A stretch of 64,000 bases of DNA from the NCBI RefSeq assembly GCF_018613695.1, contig NZ_JAGGPR010000003.1, forward strand, positions 124,001 through 188,000, written 5' to 3'. The translations under genes and the position numbers were made by a program. The stretch is from Arthrobacter sp. ISL-95 (lineage in GTDB: Bacteria; Actinomycetota; Actinomycetes; Actinomycetales; Micrococcaceae). Shown piece after piece: positions 21,169 to 29,694 of the stretch; within the stretch, counting starts at the first letter, position 1; each line of letters opens with the position of its first letter. Below the pieces are notes generated by a model that was given only the letters and a program-made list of their open reading frames with translations, made no database searches and was not told the origin of the DNA.

Positions 21169-21215
21169 TTGAACACGTTCAGAAATCGTGGCATACTCAG
21201 TCTTGAACACGTTCA
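21169..21215 (+). promoter_or_regulatory. TetR operon promoter with two identical operators
   Basis: The perfect palindrome TGAACACGTTCA occurs at 21170-21181 and again at 21204-21215, 34 bp apart centre to centre. Between them lies a promoter-like pair: TTGAAC at 21169-21174, a 17-nt spacer, and CATACT at 21192-21197. One operator overlaps the -35 box and the other sits just after the -10 box. This is the classic arrangement for autorepression by the TetR protein encoded 24 bp downstream. Confidence 0.8.
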
Positions 21216-21238
21216 AAACTTCGCGCAAGGAGCGGACC

Positions 21239-21901
21239 ATGGCAGCAAAGAGTGAGCAGACCCGGCAACTCGTGGCCGATGTCGCGCTGAAGATGTTCCG
21301 TGAGGTCGGTTTTGAGAAGACCACCATGCGTGCCATTGCGCAGGAGGCAGGAGTCTCTGTGGGCAACGCCTACTACTACTTCGCATCCAAGGACGAGCTC
21401 GTTCAGGAGCTGTACATCCAAGTGCAGGACGAGCACGCAGCGGTGGCGGCGCAGGCGCTGGAAAGCGTCCAGGATCTCGCGGGTCGGCTGAAAGCGGTAC
21501 TGCACACGGGAGTGGACGTCATGGCGCCGTACCACCAGTTCGGTTCCGACTTCATTGCAACGGCGATCCGGCCGTCGTCGCCCGTCAACCCATTCGGCGA
21601 GGCATCCACCGCCGCCCGGGAGGCTTCGCTCGCGATCTTCCGGTCCGCCGTCGAAGGTTCATCCCCTGCCGTCGCGAAAAAGCTGCGCGGAGATCTGCCC
21701 GAGCTGCTGTGGCTGGCGTATATGGGCGTCGCACTGTTCTGGGTCTATGATCGCTCCGAAGGACAACGCCGTACACGCAAGTTGATCAACGGCGCCGCCC
21801 CACTCGTGGCTCGCGGCCTGTCGTTGGCCAAGATTCCCGGTGTGAGCAAAGTGTTCGACGACGTTCTGGGACTCGCGCGCAGCGTCAAGGAAGACTCGTA
21901 A
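21239..21901 (+). CDS. TetR family transcriptional regulator
   Basis: A 220-residue regulator with an N-terminal HTH (ALKMFREVGFEKTTMRAIAQ, then EAGVSVGNAYYYFASKDELV, residues about 15-60) and an all-helical ligand-binding domain. The ATG at 21239 (MAAKSEQ) has AAGGAG upstream; the frame is open further up but overlaps the operators. It heads a three- or four-gene operon and its stop overlaps the start of the epimerase gene. The two operators in front of it predict autorepression. The ligand is unknown. Confidence 0.93.
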   Translation: MAAKSEQTRQLVADVALKMFREVGFEKTTMRAIAQEAGVSVGNAYYYFASKDELVQELYIQVQDEHAAVAAQALESVQDLAGRLKAVLHTGVDVMAPYHQFGSDFIATAIRPSSPVNPFGEASTAAREASLAIFRSAVEGSSPAVAKKLRGDLPELLWLAYMGVALFWVYDRSEGQRRTRKLINGAAPLVARGLSLAKIPGVSKVFDDVLGLARSVKEDS

Positions 21902-22794
21902 TGCCGCGGACAGTGGTGATCGCCGGTGCTACCGGGTTTATTGGCAGCTACTTCCAGCGGCGGTTTCTGGAAGAGGGGTGGCTCGTCAGGACTGTAGGAC
22001 GGAACGCTTCGGCTGACGCGCAGTGGAACGACGACGGCGCCATCACCAAAGTGCTGGACGGCGCCGAACTGGTGGTGAACCTCGCCGGACGATCCGTAAA
22101 TTGCCGTTACAACGAGCGGCACCGGCGGGAGATCATGGACTCGCGGGTTTTGACCACGCGGACGTTGGCCCAGGCTGTTGCTGCGTGCGCCGAACCGCCC
22201 CGGACTTGGATCAATTCGAGTACTGGCACTATTTACCGGCATGCGGAAGACCACCCGCAGTCTGAAGTGTTGGGTGAGTTGGGCACTGGGTTCTCCGTAG
22301 ACGTGGCCCGCGCTTGGGAGGACGAGTTGGCGGCAGCTGTTGTTCCGGACACACGAAAAGTACCGCTTCGGATTGCAATCGTACTGGGTGCCGGTGGTGT
22401 CATGAGTCCTCTCCGAAACCTCGCCCGGCTCGGCTTGGGCGGGCATATGGGACCTGGCACGCAGAAGTTCAGTTGGATCCACGAGGAGGACCTCTTCCGC
22501 GCGGTGCTGTTCGTACATGAGCATGCTGAGCTGACCGGCCCCGTGAACGCGGCAACGCCTTACCCCGTGGACAACCGCGAACTGATGTCACTGGTTCGGC
22601 AAAGCCTGGGTGTCCTTTATGGCGTTCCGACACCGGCTTGGCTGCTTGAAGCCGGGGCCGTTCTGATCCGGACACAGACCGAGTTGGTCCTCAAAAGCCG
22701 TTGGGTGGAGCCTCGGAAACTGCTCGACGCCGGGTTCGCGTTCGAGCACCCAGCCCTGGCCGGGGCTCTCAACCAGATCGCTAGGGGGAAATGA
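21901..22794 (+). CDS. TIGR01777/DUF1731 NAD-dependent epimerase-like protein
   Basis: A 297-residue extended-SDR protein. The Rossmann motif GATGFIGSYF is at residues 8-17. VNLAGRSVNCRYNERHRREI is the TIGR01777 signature, INSSTGTIYRHAEDH replaces the usual SSSAVGYYG, and the C terminus carries the DUF1731 region (PVDNRELMSLVRQSLG...). Family members (YfcH, SULA-like) have no firm substrate. The start overlaps the TetR stop, and the stop overlaps the start of the membrane protein (ATGA), so translation is coupled. Confidence 0.9.
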   Translation: MPRTVVIAGATGFIGSYFQRRFLEEGWLVRTVGRNASADAQWNDDGAITKVLDGAELVVNLAGRSVNCRYNERHRREIMDSRVLTTRTLAQAVAACAEPPRTWINSSTGTIYRHAEDHPQSEVLGELGTGFSVDVARAWEDELAAAVVPDTRKVPLRIAIVLGAGGVMSPLRNLARLGLGGHMGPGTQKFSWIHEEDLFRAVLFVHEHAELTGPVNAATPYPVDNRELMSLVRQSLGVLYGVPTPAWLLEAGAVLIRTQTELVLKSRWVEPRKLLDAGFAFEHPALAGALNQIARGK

Positions 22795-23252
22795 TGAGTT
22801 CGACTAACCATCCGTCATTCTGGCCGTACGATGCCAGAGACCGCGTGGTCCTGGGCTGGAAGGGCCTGGTAGTAGGAGTCTTGGTCGCCGATGTTGTGTT
22901 CTTCCTGGTGCCCAGGGTCATTAGCGCGAGTCAAAATCCACAATACGCCGAATATCAACTGTCGTTTCTGCCCATACTCATAGTGGTTGGTGCCCTACCC
23001 ATCGGTTTGGTTGGAGTCCCCACGGCGATGCAGCTCGGCAAAGTACTGCGGGGTATTCGCAACCAGTGGATTCACGTGGCTGCCTTCATCGCCGCAGGAG
23101 CCCTGGTGGGAACACTGGTTGGAGTTACTTTCACGGGTTGGACTACTCACACTTTGGCTTACATGTCATTGCCTGCAGCGCTCGGAAGCGGTATCGGCCG
23201 ACTGGCCGTCTGGAAACTCGTCCACATCAACGACCATCCCTCTCTCACATAA
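22791..23252 (+). CDS. Four-helix membrane protein, paralogue 1, unknown function
   Basis: A 153-residue protein with about four membrane helices. An N-terminal WPYDARDRVVLGWKGLVVGV is followed by a central RGIRNQWIHVAAFIAAGALV and a C-terminal GIGRLAVWKLVHIND. The same three blocks occur in the gene at 23330, so the two are tandem paralogues. The start overlaps the epimerase stop. I recognise no named family; a small actinobacterial integral membrane protein is the most I can say. It is the third gene of the TetR operon. Confidence 0.8.
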   Translation: MMSSTNHPSFWPYDARDRVVLGWKGLVVGVLVADVVFFLVPRVISASQNPQYAEYQLSFLPILIVVGALPIGLVGVPTAMQLGKVLRGIRNQWIHVAAFIAAGALVGTLVGVTFTGWTTHTLAYMSLPAALGSGIGRLAVWKLVHINDHPSLT

Positions 23253-23323
23253 CCGCCCCTTCAGCCAAACCCTCTCGCACATAACCGCCCTTTCAGCCGA
23301 TCCCTCTCTCACATCCCTCGGAG
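23237..23323. repeat. 32-bp-period intergenic repeat, locus C (3 copies)
   Basis: Cores TCTCTCAC at 23241, TCTCGCAC at 23273 and TCTCTCAC at 23305 are each exactly 32 bp apart. Units 1 and 2 share ATAACCGCCC and TTCAGCC spacers; unit 3 ends ACATCCCTCGG, as at locus A. The array begins inside the last codons of the first paralogue and stops just before the ribosome binding site (GGAGG) of the second, so it fills the gap between the tandem paralogues. Confidence 0.85.
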
Positions 23324-23329
23324 GTATTT

Positions 23330-23779
23330 ATGAGCCAGGAACCCTGGACTGACGAGTACGCGTTGGCAACGCGGGGCCCGTCCGTAGAATGGCGATACGG
23401 GCCCAAGGACCGGGTGGTGCTCAGCGGCAAGGGGTTGGCTCTGGGAATTGCCGTAGCGCACGTGACCTTCTGCGTACTTTGGGGCTTCCAATCACCGGGA
23501 TGGGCCATGGTGTTCTTTTTTTATAGCCTGCTCCCGGTCTGGACAATCGGCGTCGCGGTGGGATCACTCATCGGTTTGGCCTTGCGTCGAGTCCGAAATC
23601 AATGGCTTCACGTTGCCGCGTTTTTCGCCGGGGGTTGGCTCATGTGTGCCCCGTTTGGTGGACTTTCATCAACTGGTGCGCTTCTCTTCGCGTCGTCAAT
23701 TGCACTGGCTGCCAGTGTCGGTCGGCTCGCCGCGTGGAAGCTCGTGCGCATCAACGACGCTGCCGCGCTCACCGTGTAG
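23330..23779 (+). CDS. Four-helix membrane protein, paralogue 2, unknown function
   Basis: A 149-residue homologue of the preceding membrane protein. It keeps YGPKDRVVLSGKGLALGIAV, RRVRNQWLHVAAFFAGG and VGRLAAWKLVRIND at the same spacing, with a longer hydrophilic N terminus (SQEPWTDEYALATRGPSVEW). An AAT-poor but clear GGAGG precedes the ATG. Probably a recent tandem duplication; the intervening 32-bp repeats may have helped recombination, which is inference. Function unknown. Confidence 0.8.
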   Translation: MSQEPWTDEYALATRGPSVEWRYGPKDRVVLSGKGLALGIAVAHVTFCVLWGFQSPGWAMVFFFYSLLPVWTIGVAVGSLIGLALRRVRNQWLHVAAFFAGGWLMCAPFGGLSSTGALLFASSIALAASVGRLAAWKLVRINDAAALTV

Positions 23780-23825
23780 TTCGCCTGTGACTCATCGAAG
23801 ACTTGGGTCACGGCCGGCCCGACGC

Positions 23826-23855
23826 ACCCAAACCCGAGGGACCTGAGAGAACGAC
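23826..23855. repeat. Single degenerate copy of the 32-bp repeat, locus E
   Basis: ACCCAAACCCGAGGGACC followed by TGAGAGAACGAC matches the units at 31556-31712 (ACCCAAACCCGCGGGAC..., TGATAGAGCGTC) in the same orientation. It is one copy only. It sits in the 359-bp gap (23780-24138) between the second membrane paralogue and the MFS gene. Apart from this repeat and probably the MFS promoter, I see nothing in that gap. Confidence 0.65.
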
Positions 23856-24138
23856 AGGACCACAGCGGAAGCTGCAGCCGAGCACCTGGGGCGAGCGGTC
23901 GCCGTCGTGCCTCAACAGACGCCTGCCGAAACCTAAGGAAGTGTTAGGAAATCCGCTCCCACGTTGGCTGTGCCGTGCATCACCCATAGTTTGGAACATG
24001 TCCTCTTCACCTTGGAGGGCCTTTCTTAGTCGACGAAGAGCCATGCGCAAGGACGCCATGAGCACCCGCTTCATGGACAGAACGAACTCATGCAAGACAC
24101 GGCCGTTGCAAAACGCTGCCGTCCAGGAAGGTTCATTG

Positions 24139-25536
24139 ATGAGCACCCAACAAGCTGCGCCCCTGAGCGAAGCCGCCCAGACACGCAAGGCCGTGAGCAA
24201 CATCCTTAAAGGCTCCGCGGGCAACCTCGTGGAGTGGTTCGATGTTTACGTTTACACCGCTTTCGCGGCGTATTTTCAGTCGCACTTCTTTAACTCCTCC
24301 GACGACCTTCAGGCCGGCCTCGAGGCGATGGCGGTCTTCTCGACGTCGTTCCTCATGCGTCCGATCGGCAGTTGGTTCTTCGGCCGTTATGCGGACCGCA
24401 AGGGCCGCAAAGCCGCGCTAACGCTCAGCGTGACCATGATGTCGGCCGGCTCCTTCGCAATCGCCATCCTTCCGACGCAGGACGTCATAGGCCTGTGGGC
24501 CCTGATTCTCTTGGTGTTTATCCGCATGATTCAGGGTTTCTCGGTTGGCGGCGAGTATGGCACCAGCGCCACCTACATGTCCGAGGCTGCGACGGCCAAA
24601 CGCCGCGGCTTCTTCTCCAGCTTCCAGTACGTGACGCTGATCGGCGGGCAGATGCTCGCTCTTCTGGTGCTGGTGATCCTGCAAAACACCATGAGCAAGG
24701 AAGACCTGACGGCATGGGGCTGGCGGATTCCGTTCGCGGTGGGCGGCGTCGCTGCGCTGGTGGTGCTGTGGCTCCGCCGCTCCATGGAGGAGACTCTTTC
24801 CGCAGATCAGCTCCGCGCCGCGCACGTCAAGGTTGAGGGCGAGGCACAGCCAGGCACCATGAAGCTGCTGTTCACCAAACACTGGAAGCCGCTGCTCATT
24901 TGCATCGGCATCACCTTGGGCGGCACGGTGGCGTTCTACACGTACACCAACTTCATCTTGAAGTTCATGAACGATACGTCCGGGATCGCCAAGACCGATA
25001 CTTCCGTCATCAATTTCTGGGCGCTGTTCATCTTCATGCTGCTGCAGCCCGTGTACGGCATGCTCTCAGACAAGATCGGCCGGAAGCCGCTGCTGATCTG
25101 GTTCGGAGTGACGGGTGTGCTGTTCACTTGGCCGCTGCTCTCCACACTTGCTGGAACCAAGGATCCGTTCGTGGCTTTCTTGCTGATGTTCGGCGGCTTG
25201 CTGATGGTGGGTGGCTACACATCCATCAACGCATTGGTGAAGGCTGAACTCTTCCCGGCATCCATCCGCGCCCTGGGCGTCGGGCTTGGCTACGCGATCG
25301 CCAACTCGCTCTTCGGCGGCACCGTTCCGCTGATTGGCGCTGCGCTGCAGAAGTCGGACCAGGTGGACCTGTTCTTCACTTACGTCACCGCCGCGATCTT
25401 CATCTCGCTGCTGGTGTACATCTTCGCGCTGAAGAACAAGAAGCCCACGCATCTGGACGCGGAACAGGGCAACGCCTTCGTGGCCAAGGGCATTGTGAAG
25501 GACGACGACGGCACGAAGGATCGCGTCGACGCCTGA
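24139..25536 (+). CDS. MFS metabolite:H+ symporter (alpha-ketoglutarate/dicarboxylate permease-like)
   Basis: A 465-residue transporter with 12 helices. Metabolite:H+ symporter features are SAGNLVEWFDVYVYTAFAAY at helix 1, motif A as GRYADRKGRKAAL, and VGGEYGTSATYMSEAA in helix 5, as in KgtP/ProP-type permeases of carboxylates and osmolytes. The ATG at 24139 is used; the longer frame upstream has no hydrophobic or conserved sequence. It is followed by a terminator-like hairpin and then by a two-component system with a TAXI protein, which may sense the transported acid. That link is inference from position. Confidence 0.92.
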   Translation: MSTQQAAPLSEAAQTRKAVSNILKGSAGNLVEWFDVYVYTAFAAYFQSHFFNSSDDLQAGLEAMAVFSTSFLMRPIGSWFFGRYADRKGRKAALTLSVTMMSAGSFAIAILPTQDVIGLWALILLVFIRMIQGFSVGGEYGTSATYMSEAATAKRRGFFSSFQYVTLIGGQMLALLVLVILQNTMSKEDLTAWGWRIPFAVGGVAALVVLWLRRSMEETLSADQLRAAHVKVEGEAQPGTMKLLFTKHWKPLLICIGITLGGTVAFYTYTNFILKFMNDTSGIAKTDTSVINFWALFIFMLLQPVYGMLSDKIGRKPLLIWFGVTGVLFTWPLLSTLAGTKDPFVAFLLMFGGLLMVGGYTSINALVKAELFPASIRALGVGLGYAIANSLFGGTVPLIGAALQKSDQVDLFFTYVTAAIFISLLVYIFALKNKKPTHLDAEQGNAFVAKGIVKDDDGTKDRVDA

Positions 25537-25545
25537 CCTGCCTGC

Positions 25546-25606
25546 GTTGTTGGGCCCGTTCTGCGCGCTTTGGATACTCCGAAGGGCGCAGAGCGGGCCT
25601 CACAAC
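25546..25606 (+). terminator. Imperfect hairpin after the MFS gene
   Basis: Positions 25546-25566 pair with 25586-25606 (18 of 21 bases, including GGCCCG and TCTGCGC) over a loop of 19 nt. It starts 10 bp after the MFS stop and 66 bp before the response-regulator start. No T tract follows, so it may be a weak terminator or a processing site. Confidence 0.6.
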
Positions 25607-25671
25607 GTTAAGCTCTAGTAGCGAATCACCCCGCAGCGAACCAGCCCAGCAAGCCGAAGGAATCAAAGACA

Positions 25672-26334
25672 GTGCACGTGCTCATCGTCGAGGATGACGA
25701 CGCCATGGCGTCGGCCTTGAGCGCTGCCGTCGCTTCGGCCGGCCATAAGCACAGCCGGGTGTCGCGCGGGGAGGATGCGTTGCTGGCACACAGGCAGCAC
25801 GAGGTGATCCTGCTGGACCTCGGCCTCCCGGACTTGGATGGTTTGGATGTCCTGCGGAAACTCCGCCAAGTCACCCAGATTCCCATCCTGATTCTGACGG
25901 CCCGCGACGACGAACGCAGCGTGGTGCTGGGCCTCAGGTCCGGCGCAGATGACTACCTGGTCAAACCCGTGAAGCTCGTGGAATTGCTCGCCAGAATCGA
26001 AGCAGTTACCAGACGAACCAACCGCTCGGGCCAGGAAGCTCCGCACACAATTGTCCTGGGAGATTTGGAAGTGGACTTGGACCGCCGGGTCGCATCCGTG
26101 GGCCAAAGGCAACTCGCCCTGACCGCAACTGAGTTCGACCTCCTCAGTCTTTTGACCAGGAACGCGGGTTCGGTGGTGACCAGGGAACAGATCCTGGATG
26201 CGCTCTGGGGCGACGCGTTCGTGGCCCATTCCAGATCTTTGGATGTGCACCTCACCGGCCTCCGGTCCAAGCTCCAGCTTCCCGGGTTCATCATCAACGT
26301 CCGGGGCGTCGGCTACCGGGTAGAGCAACCGTGA
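25672..26334 (+). CDS. Response regulator, OmpR/PhoB family
   Basis: A 220-residue DNA-binding response regulator. The receiver domain has the acidic pocket VEDDD, phospho-acceptor Asp49 in VILLDLGLPD, Thr in LTARDDE and Lys in VKPVK. The C-terminal winged helix has TEFDLLSLLTRNAG and LRSKLQLPGFIINVRGVGYR. GTG start. It overlaps the histidine kinase start by 4 bp, and kinase and TAXI gene follow, so the three form one unit. Targets probably include the upstream MFS symporter; that is inference. Confidence 0.95.
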   Translation: MHVLIVEDDDAMASALSAAVASAGHKHSRVSRGEDALLAHRQHEVILLDLGLPDLDGLDVLRKLRQVTQIPILILTARDDERSVVLGLRSGADDYLVKPVKLVELLARIEAVTRRTNRSGQEAPHTIVLGDLEVDLDRRVASVGQRQLALTATEFDLLSLLTRNAGSVVTREQILDALWGDAFVAHSRSLDVHLTGLRSKLQLPGFIINVRGVGYRVEQP

Positions 26335-27746
26335 AAGTCCGGGTCCTCGGCATCCTGAGCCTGCTAGTGGTGATCATTGTGGTGACGGTGTCCAGCGTAA
26401 TCCTGACTTCGGCCAGCAGGGAGCTCACCCAGGAACTGCAGATCAATCGCGTGGCAGCTCTCAACCGCTTCGCTCAACTGGCCAGCGACGCCGCTGAGGA
26501 CAACAACACCACCCAACTCCAGCGGGAAATGGACCGATACTCCGAGCTTTACGGCGAAGGAATCCTGATCCGGCTCCAACAGAAAAACCTCCGATCCGGC
26601 GGTCTCAGCGAGGACCAGCCAGAGGTCAGGGACGCGCTCAACCGGGCGAGCCTCAACCTCAGCGACACCACGCTGAATCCCATCCGCGCCTTCGGGACAG
26701 GCAACGACTTCATCTCCAGGTCCTTTGGGACGGCCAGCCAGGTCCTCGGCGAAGTGGTTGTTGAAGTCAGCCTCAATGCAGCCCGGCAGAAGCTGCGGGA
26801 GCGGTGGCTCGTCGTCGGGCTGGCCGCGGTGGCGCTGGGCATGCTGCTATTGGTGGCGGCATCGCGGATTACGGCTTGGGTTTTGCGCCCGGTCCATCGC
26901 CTCAGCAGAGCAGTTCACGAGCTCGAATCGACGGGGAAAACCAGTCAGCTTCCCGAGGCCGGGCCGCCTGAGCTCCGGGAGCTGAGCCGCTCCTTCACGG
27001 CCATGGCCGGTACCGTGACCCGGAGCATGGACTCGCAGCGCCGGCTCATCGCGGATACTTCGCACCAGCTCCGGAACCCCGTGGGGGCACTGCGCCTGCG
27101 GATCGACCTGCTGCAACTTGCTCTGCGATCGGATCCTGAGAAACAAGCTGCGGCCGGCGTGGTGGCGGAGCTTGAGCGGGTGGAGGAAATGCTCGACGGC
27201 GTGCTGAAGCTGGCTACCGCTGAACACCGTGCCTCTGAAGGGTCCGCCCGCGCGGAGCGGGAGTCAGAGCACAAGCGCCTGGCCGTCATCGATCCCTTTC
27301 CGGTCCTGCAGGGTGAAGTGGAGAGGGCGACGCCGGCCGCCCGCCGTGCCGGGTCAGAGCTGACATTGGAAGGCCCTGCGTCCGAAAGCCAGATCGTTTG
27401 CGACCCCGATGAACTCGCGCACATGGTGGGCGAACTCCTTGCCAATGCCATCAAATACGCTCCGGGTGCCCGCATCACCGTGGCGAGCAAGCCCACCCAA
27501 GGAGGTACCGCCGTCGAGATCTCCGACAACGGCCCGGGTCTCCCGGTCGATCAGCTCGCCGCGTCCACCACCAGGTTCTGGCGGGCGCCGCAGCACAGCA
27601 AGATCCCTGGCAACGGCCTGGGTATGACCATTGTGGAACGGCTGGCGGAGGCCAACGGGGCGCTGTTGGTCCTGGAAACGAGGGAGCCACACGGGTTGAT
27701 AGCGCGTCTTGAATTTGCTCGGCCTCGGGACGGTTCGCATGCCTGA
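26331..27746 (+). CDS. Sensor histidine kinase
   Basis: A 471-residue membrane kinase. It has helix 1 at residues about 5-25, an extracytoplasmic sensor of about 130 residues, and helix 2 (VVGLAAVALGMLLLVAA). A HAMP domain precedes the H-box DTSHQLRNPVGALRLRIDLL with the phospho-acceptor His. The ATPase boxes are ELLANAIKYAPG, DNGPGLP and GNGLGMTIVERLAE. The start overlaps the response regulator, and the stop overlaps the TAXI lipoprotein start by 8 bp. The coupling suggests that the lipoprotein presents ligand to this kinase. Confidence 0.95.
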   Translation: MKVRVLGILSLLVVIIVVTVSSVILTSASRELTQELQINRVAALNRFAQLASDAAEDNNTTQLQREMDRYSELYGEGILIRLQQKNLRSGGLSEDQPEVRDALNRASLNLSDTTLNPIRAFGTGNDFISRSFGTASQVLGEVVVEVSLNAARQKLRERWLVVGLAAVALGMLLLVAASRITAWVLRPVHRLSRAVHELESTGKTSQLPEAGPPELRELSRSFTAMAGTVTRSMDSQRRLIADTSHQLRNPVGALRLRIDLLQLALRSDPEKQAAAGVVAELERVEEMLDGVLKLATAEHRASEGSARAERESEHKRLAVIDPFPVLQGEVERATPAARRAGSELTLEGPASESQIVCDPDELAHMVGELLANAIKYAPGARITVASKPTQGGTAVEISDNGPGLPVDQLAASTTRFWRAPQHSKIPGNGLGMTIVERLAEANGALLVLETREPHGLIARLEFARPRDGSHA

Positions 27747-28746
27747 GCTACCTCCTGTTTCCCGGCGAAACGCCATCAAAACAGCAGTCACACTCGGCTT
27801 GGGCGGTGCCCTGCTGGCATCGTCGGCAGGCTGCACCACGGAGGATCGGCCGCAGAAACTCACCGTTGCCGGCGGCGAATCGGGCGGTTTTTACCTCGAA
27901 TTTGCCACCCTGCTCGCCGACCTGCTGCAGCGGGAGGGGGTCGCTGAGAGGGCCGTTGCCATGACCACCGGCGGAAGTCTGGAGAACATCCAGAGGGTCT
28001 TATCGGGAGATGCGACGTTCGCCATCGCTCTGGCCGACGCCGCCGCGCAAGCTGCAGAGCCCGCTCAAGCTACACCCGCGGGGACAGGCGGTGGGCAGTT
28101 GGTGGCTCTGGGAAAGGTGTACCAAAACTATGTCCACTGCATCGTTCGCCAAGACAGCGGCATCCGAACTTTCGCGGACCTCGCCGGGAAAACCGCGGGC
28201 GTGGGTGAGGTTGGCTCGGGAACTACCCTCACGGCCGGGCGCATCATTGCGGCCGCGGGGCTGTCTCCGGAAATGGCCGGGCCTGACCGAGGGCTGAAGC
28301 AGGTGAACCTCGGGTTGAATCACGCGCTGGCGTCACTGAGGGAGGGTTCCATTGACGTCATGATCCAGTCCGGCGGCGTTCCGACCGCACCTATCGCTGC
28401 TGCGGCGCCCGATCTGGACATGCGACTCCTGGACCTCTCTGAACTCATTCCGGCAACACGTGCTGAGTCAGGATTCTTCTACGACCGAGTCCTCATCCCT
28501 GCGAACAGCTACGGAAAAGCACCCGCCGTGTGGACCGTCGGCGTGGCCAACCTGCTCCTGTGCCGCAGGGATCTGGCCGATCACGTTGTCCGCCAGACTG
28601 TGGAACTTTTGGTGGAACAAGCCCAGGATCTGGTGCCGAGGTCCAGCACTGGCGTGCAGTTCCTCAGCCCCGAGACACTGATCAACACCGCCGGAGTGCC
28701 GCTGCATCCCGCGGCTGAGGCCGCTTACCGGGCGCTGCACGGGTAG
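27739..28746 (+). CDS. TAXI family TRAP-type solute-binding protein, probable Tat lipoprotein
   Basis: A 335-residue exported protein. The N terminus has a twin-arginine-like motif (VSRRNAIKTAV), a hydrophobic stretch and the lipobox SSAGC. The mature part matches the TAXI family: AGGESGGFYLEFATLLADLL, TGGSLENIQRVLSGDATFAI, and VGEVGSGTTLTAGRIIAAAG. These proteins usually deliver dicarboxylates or glutamate to DctM-type TRAP permeases, but no TRAP membrane subunit is present here. Because it is translationally coupled to the kinase, a sensory role is plausible. Confidence 0.9.
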   Translation: MPELPPVSRRNAIKTAVTLGLGGALLASSAGCTTEDRPQKLTVAGGESGGFYLEFATLLADLLQREGVAERAVAMTTGGSLENIQRVLSGDATFAIALADAAAQAAEPAQATPAGTGGGQLVALGKVYQNYVHCIVRQDSGIRTFADLAGKTAGVGEVGSGTTLTAGRIIAAAGLSPEMAGPDRGLKQVNLGLNHALASLREGSIDVMIQSGGVPTAPIAAAAPDLDMRLLDLSELIPATRAESGFFYDRVLIPANSYGKAPAVWTVGVANLLLCRRDLADHVVRQTVELLVEQAQDLVPRSSTGVQFLSPETLINTAGVPLHPAAEAAYRALHG

Positions 28747-28789
28747 CCTCGTTTAGGAGTCGAAGCGGAGCAACTGCCAAAATGGAGTC

Positions 28790-29626
28790 ATGACTTCTGC
28801 CGTTGCCCCTGCCATTGCCCTGACCATTGCCGGTTCCGAAGCGACCGGTGGCGCCGGCGCGCAGGCGGACCTCAAGACCTTCCAGGAACTCGGAGTGTTC
28901 GGCATCGCGAACCTCACCTGCATTGTTTCCTTCAATCCGAAGGACAACTGGAACCACCGCTTTGTTCCGGTAGACCAGCAGGTCATCGCAGACCAGTTGG
29001 AAGCCACGACGGCGGCATATGGTGCCGCTTCCGGCGCACCGTCCGTGCTGGACACCGTGAAGATCGGCATGCTCGGAAGCCCGGCAACCATCAGCACCGT
29101 GGAGAAGGCTCTGACTGAGGCTTCGTTCACCCATGTGGTGCTGGACCCGGTCCTGATCTGCAAGGGCCAGGAGCCTGGCCACGCCCTGGACACCGACCAG
29201 GCGCTGAAGGCACAGATCCTGCCGCTGGCTACGTTCGTCACGCCGAACCACTTCGAGGCCGAGTCACTTTCCGGACTCACCATTACCGACGAAGAGTCGC
29301 TCAAGGCCGCCGCCATCCGCATCCACGAGATCAGCGGCGCAGCAGTCCTCGCCAAGGGTGGGGTGCGGCTGGAAGGACCTGACGCCGTCGACGTCTACTA
29401 CGACGGCCAGACGCTGGAAGTCCTGCGTGCACCGAAGGTTGGCGAAGTAGCCGTATCCGGCGCAGGTTGCTCGTTGGCCGCCGCCGTAACTGCCGAACTC
29501 GCCAAGGGTGCCACTCCTCTGGAAGCTGCCCGTACCGCGAAGGCGTTTGTCACTGCCGGCATCAAGAACCGGGTGTCCTCGGGTGCACCTTTCGATGCTC
29601 TCTGGCAGGGCGGGGCGCTGTCCTAG
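28790..29626 (+). CDS. thiD: Bifunctional hydroxymethylpyrimidine/pyridoxine kinase (PfkB-like)
   Basis: A 278-residue kinase that phosphorylates hydroxymethylpyrimidine (thiamine salvage) and/or pyridoxine. It has TIAGSEATGGAGAQADLKTF (substrate site), TVKIGMLGS, FVTPNHFEAESLSG and VLAKGGVRL. The anion-hole loop is SGAGCSLAAAV instead of the usual GTGC. I cannot decide between ThiD and a PdxK-like role: the SEATGGAGAQADLKTF pattern fits both. Single gene followed by a strong terminator. Confidence 0.85.
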   Translation: MTSAVAPAIALTIAGSEATGGAGAQADLKTFQELGVFGIANLTCIVSFNPKDNWNHRFVPVDQQVIADQLEATTAAYGAASGAPSVLDTVKIGMLGSPATISTVEKALTEASFTHVVLDPVLICKGQEPGHALDTDQALKAQILPLATFVTPNHFEAESLSGLTITDEESLKAAAIRIHEISGAAVLAKGGVRLEGPDAVDVYYDGQTLEVLRAPKVGEVAVSGAGCSLAAAVTAELAKGATPLEAARTAKAFVTAGIKNRVSSGAPFDALWQGGALS

Positions 29627-29647
29627 TCTCTGCATCACAAGAAAACA

Positions 29648-29680
29648 GCCGCCTCGGATCATCTCCGAGGCGGCTTTTTT
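29648..29680. terminator. Strong rho-independent terminator after thiD
   Basis: GCCGCCTCGGA at 29648-29658 pairs perfectly with TCCGAGGCGGC at 29664-29674 over a 5-nt loop, followed directly by six T (29675-29680). AAAACA on the other side gives a weaker T tract for the converging cytochrome gene, so it may serve both. Confidence 0.92.
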
Positions 29681-29694
29681 CATGTGCGTTTGGG

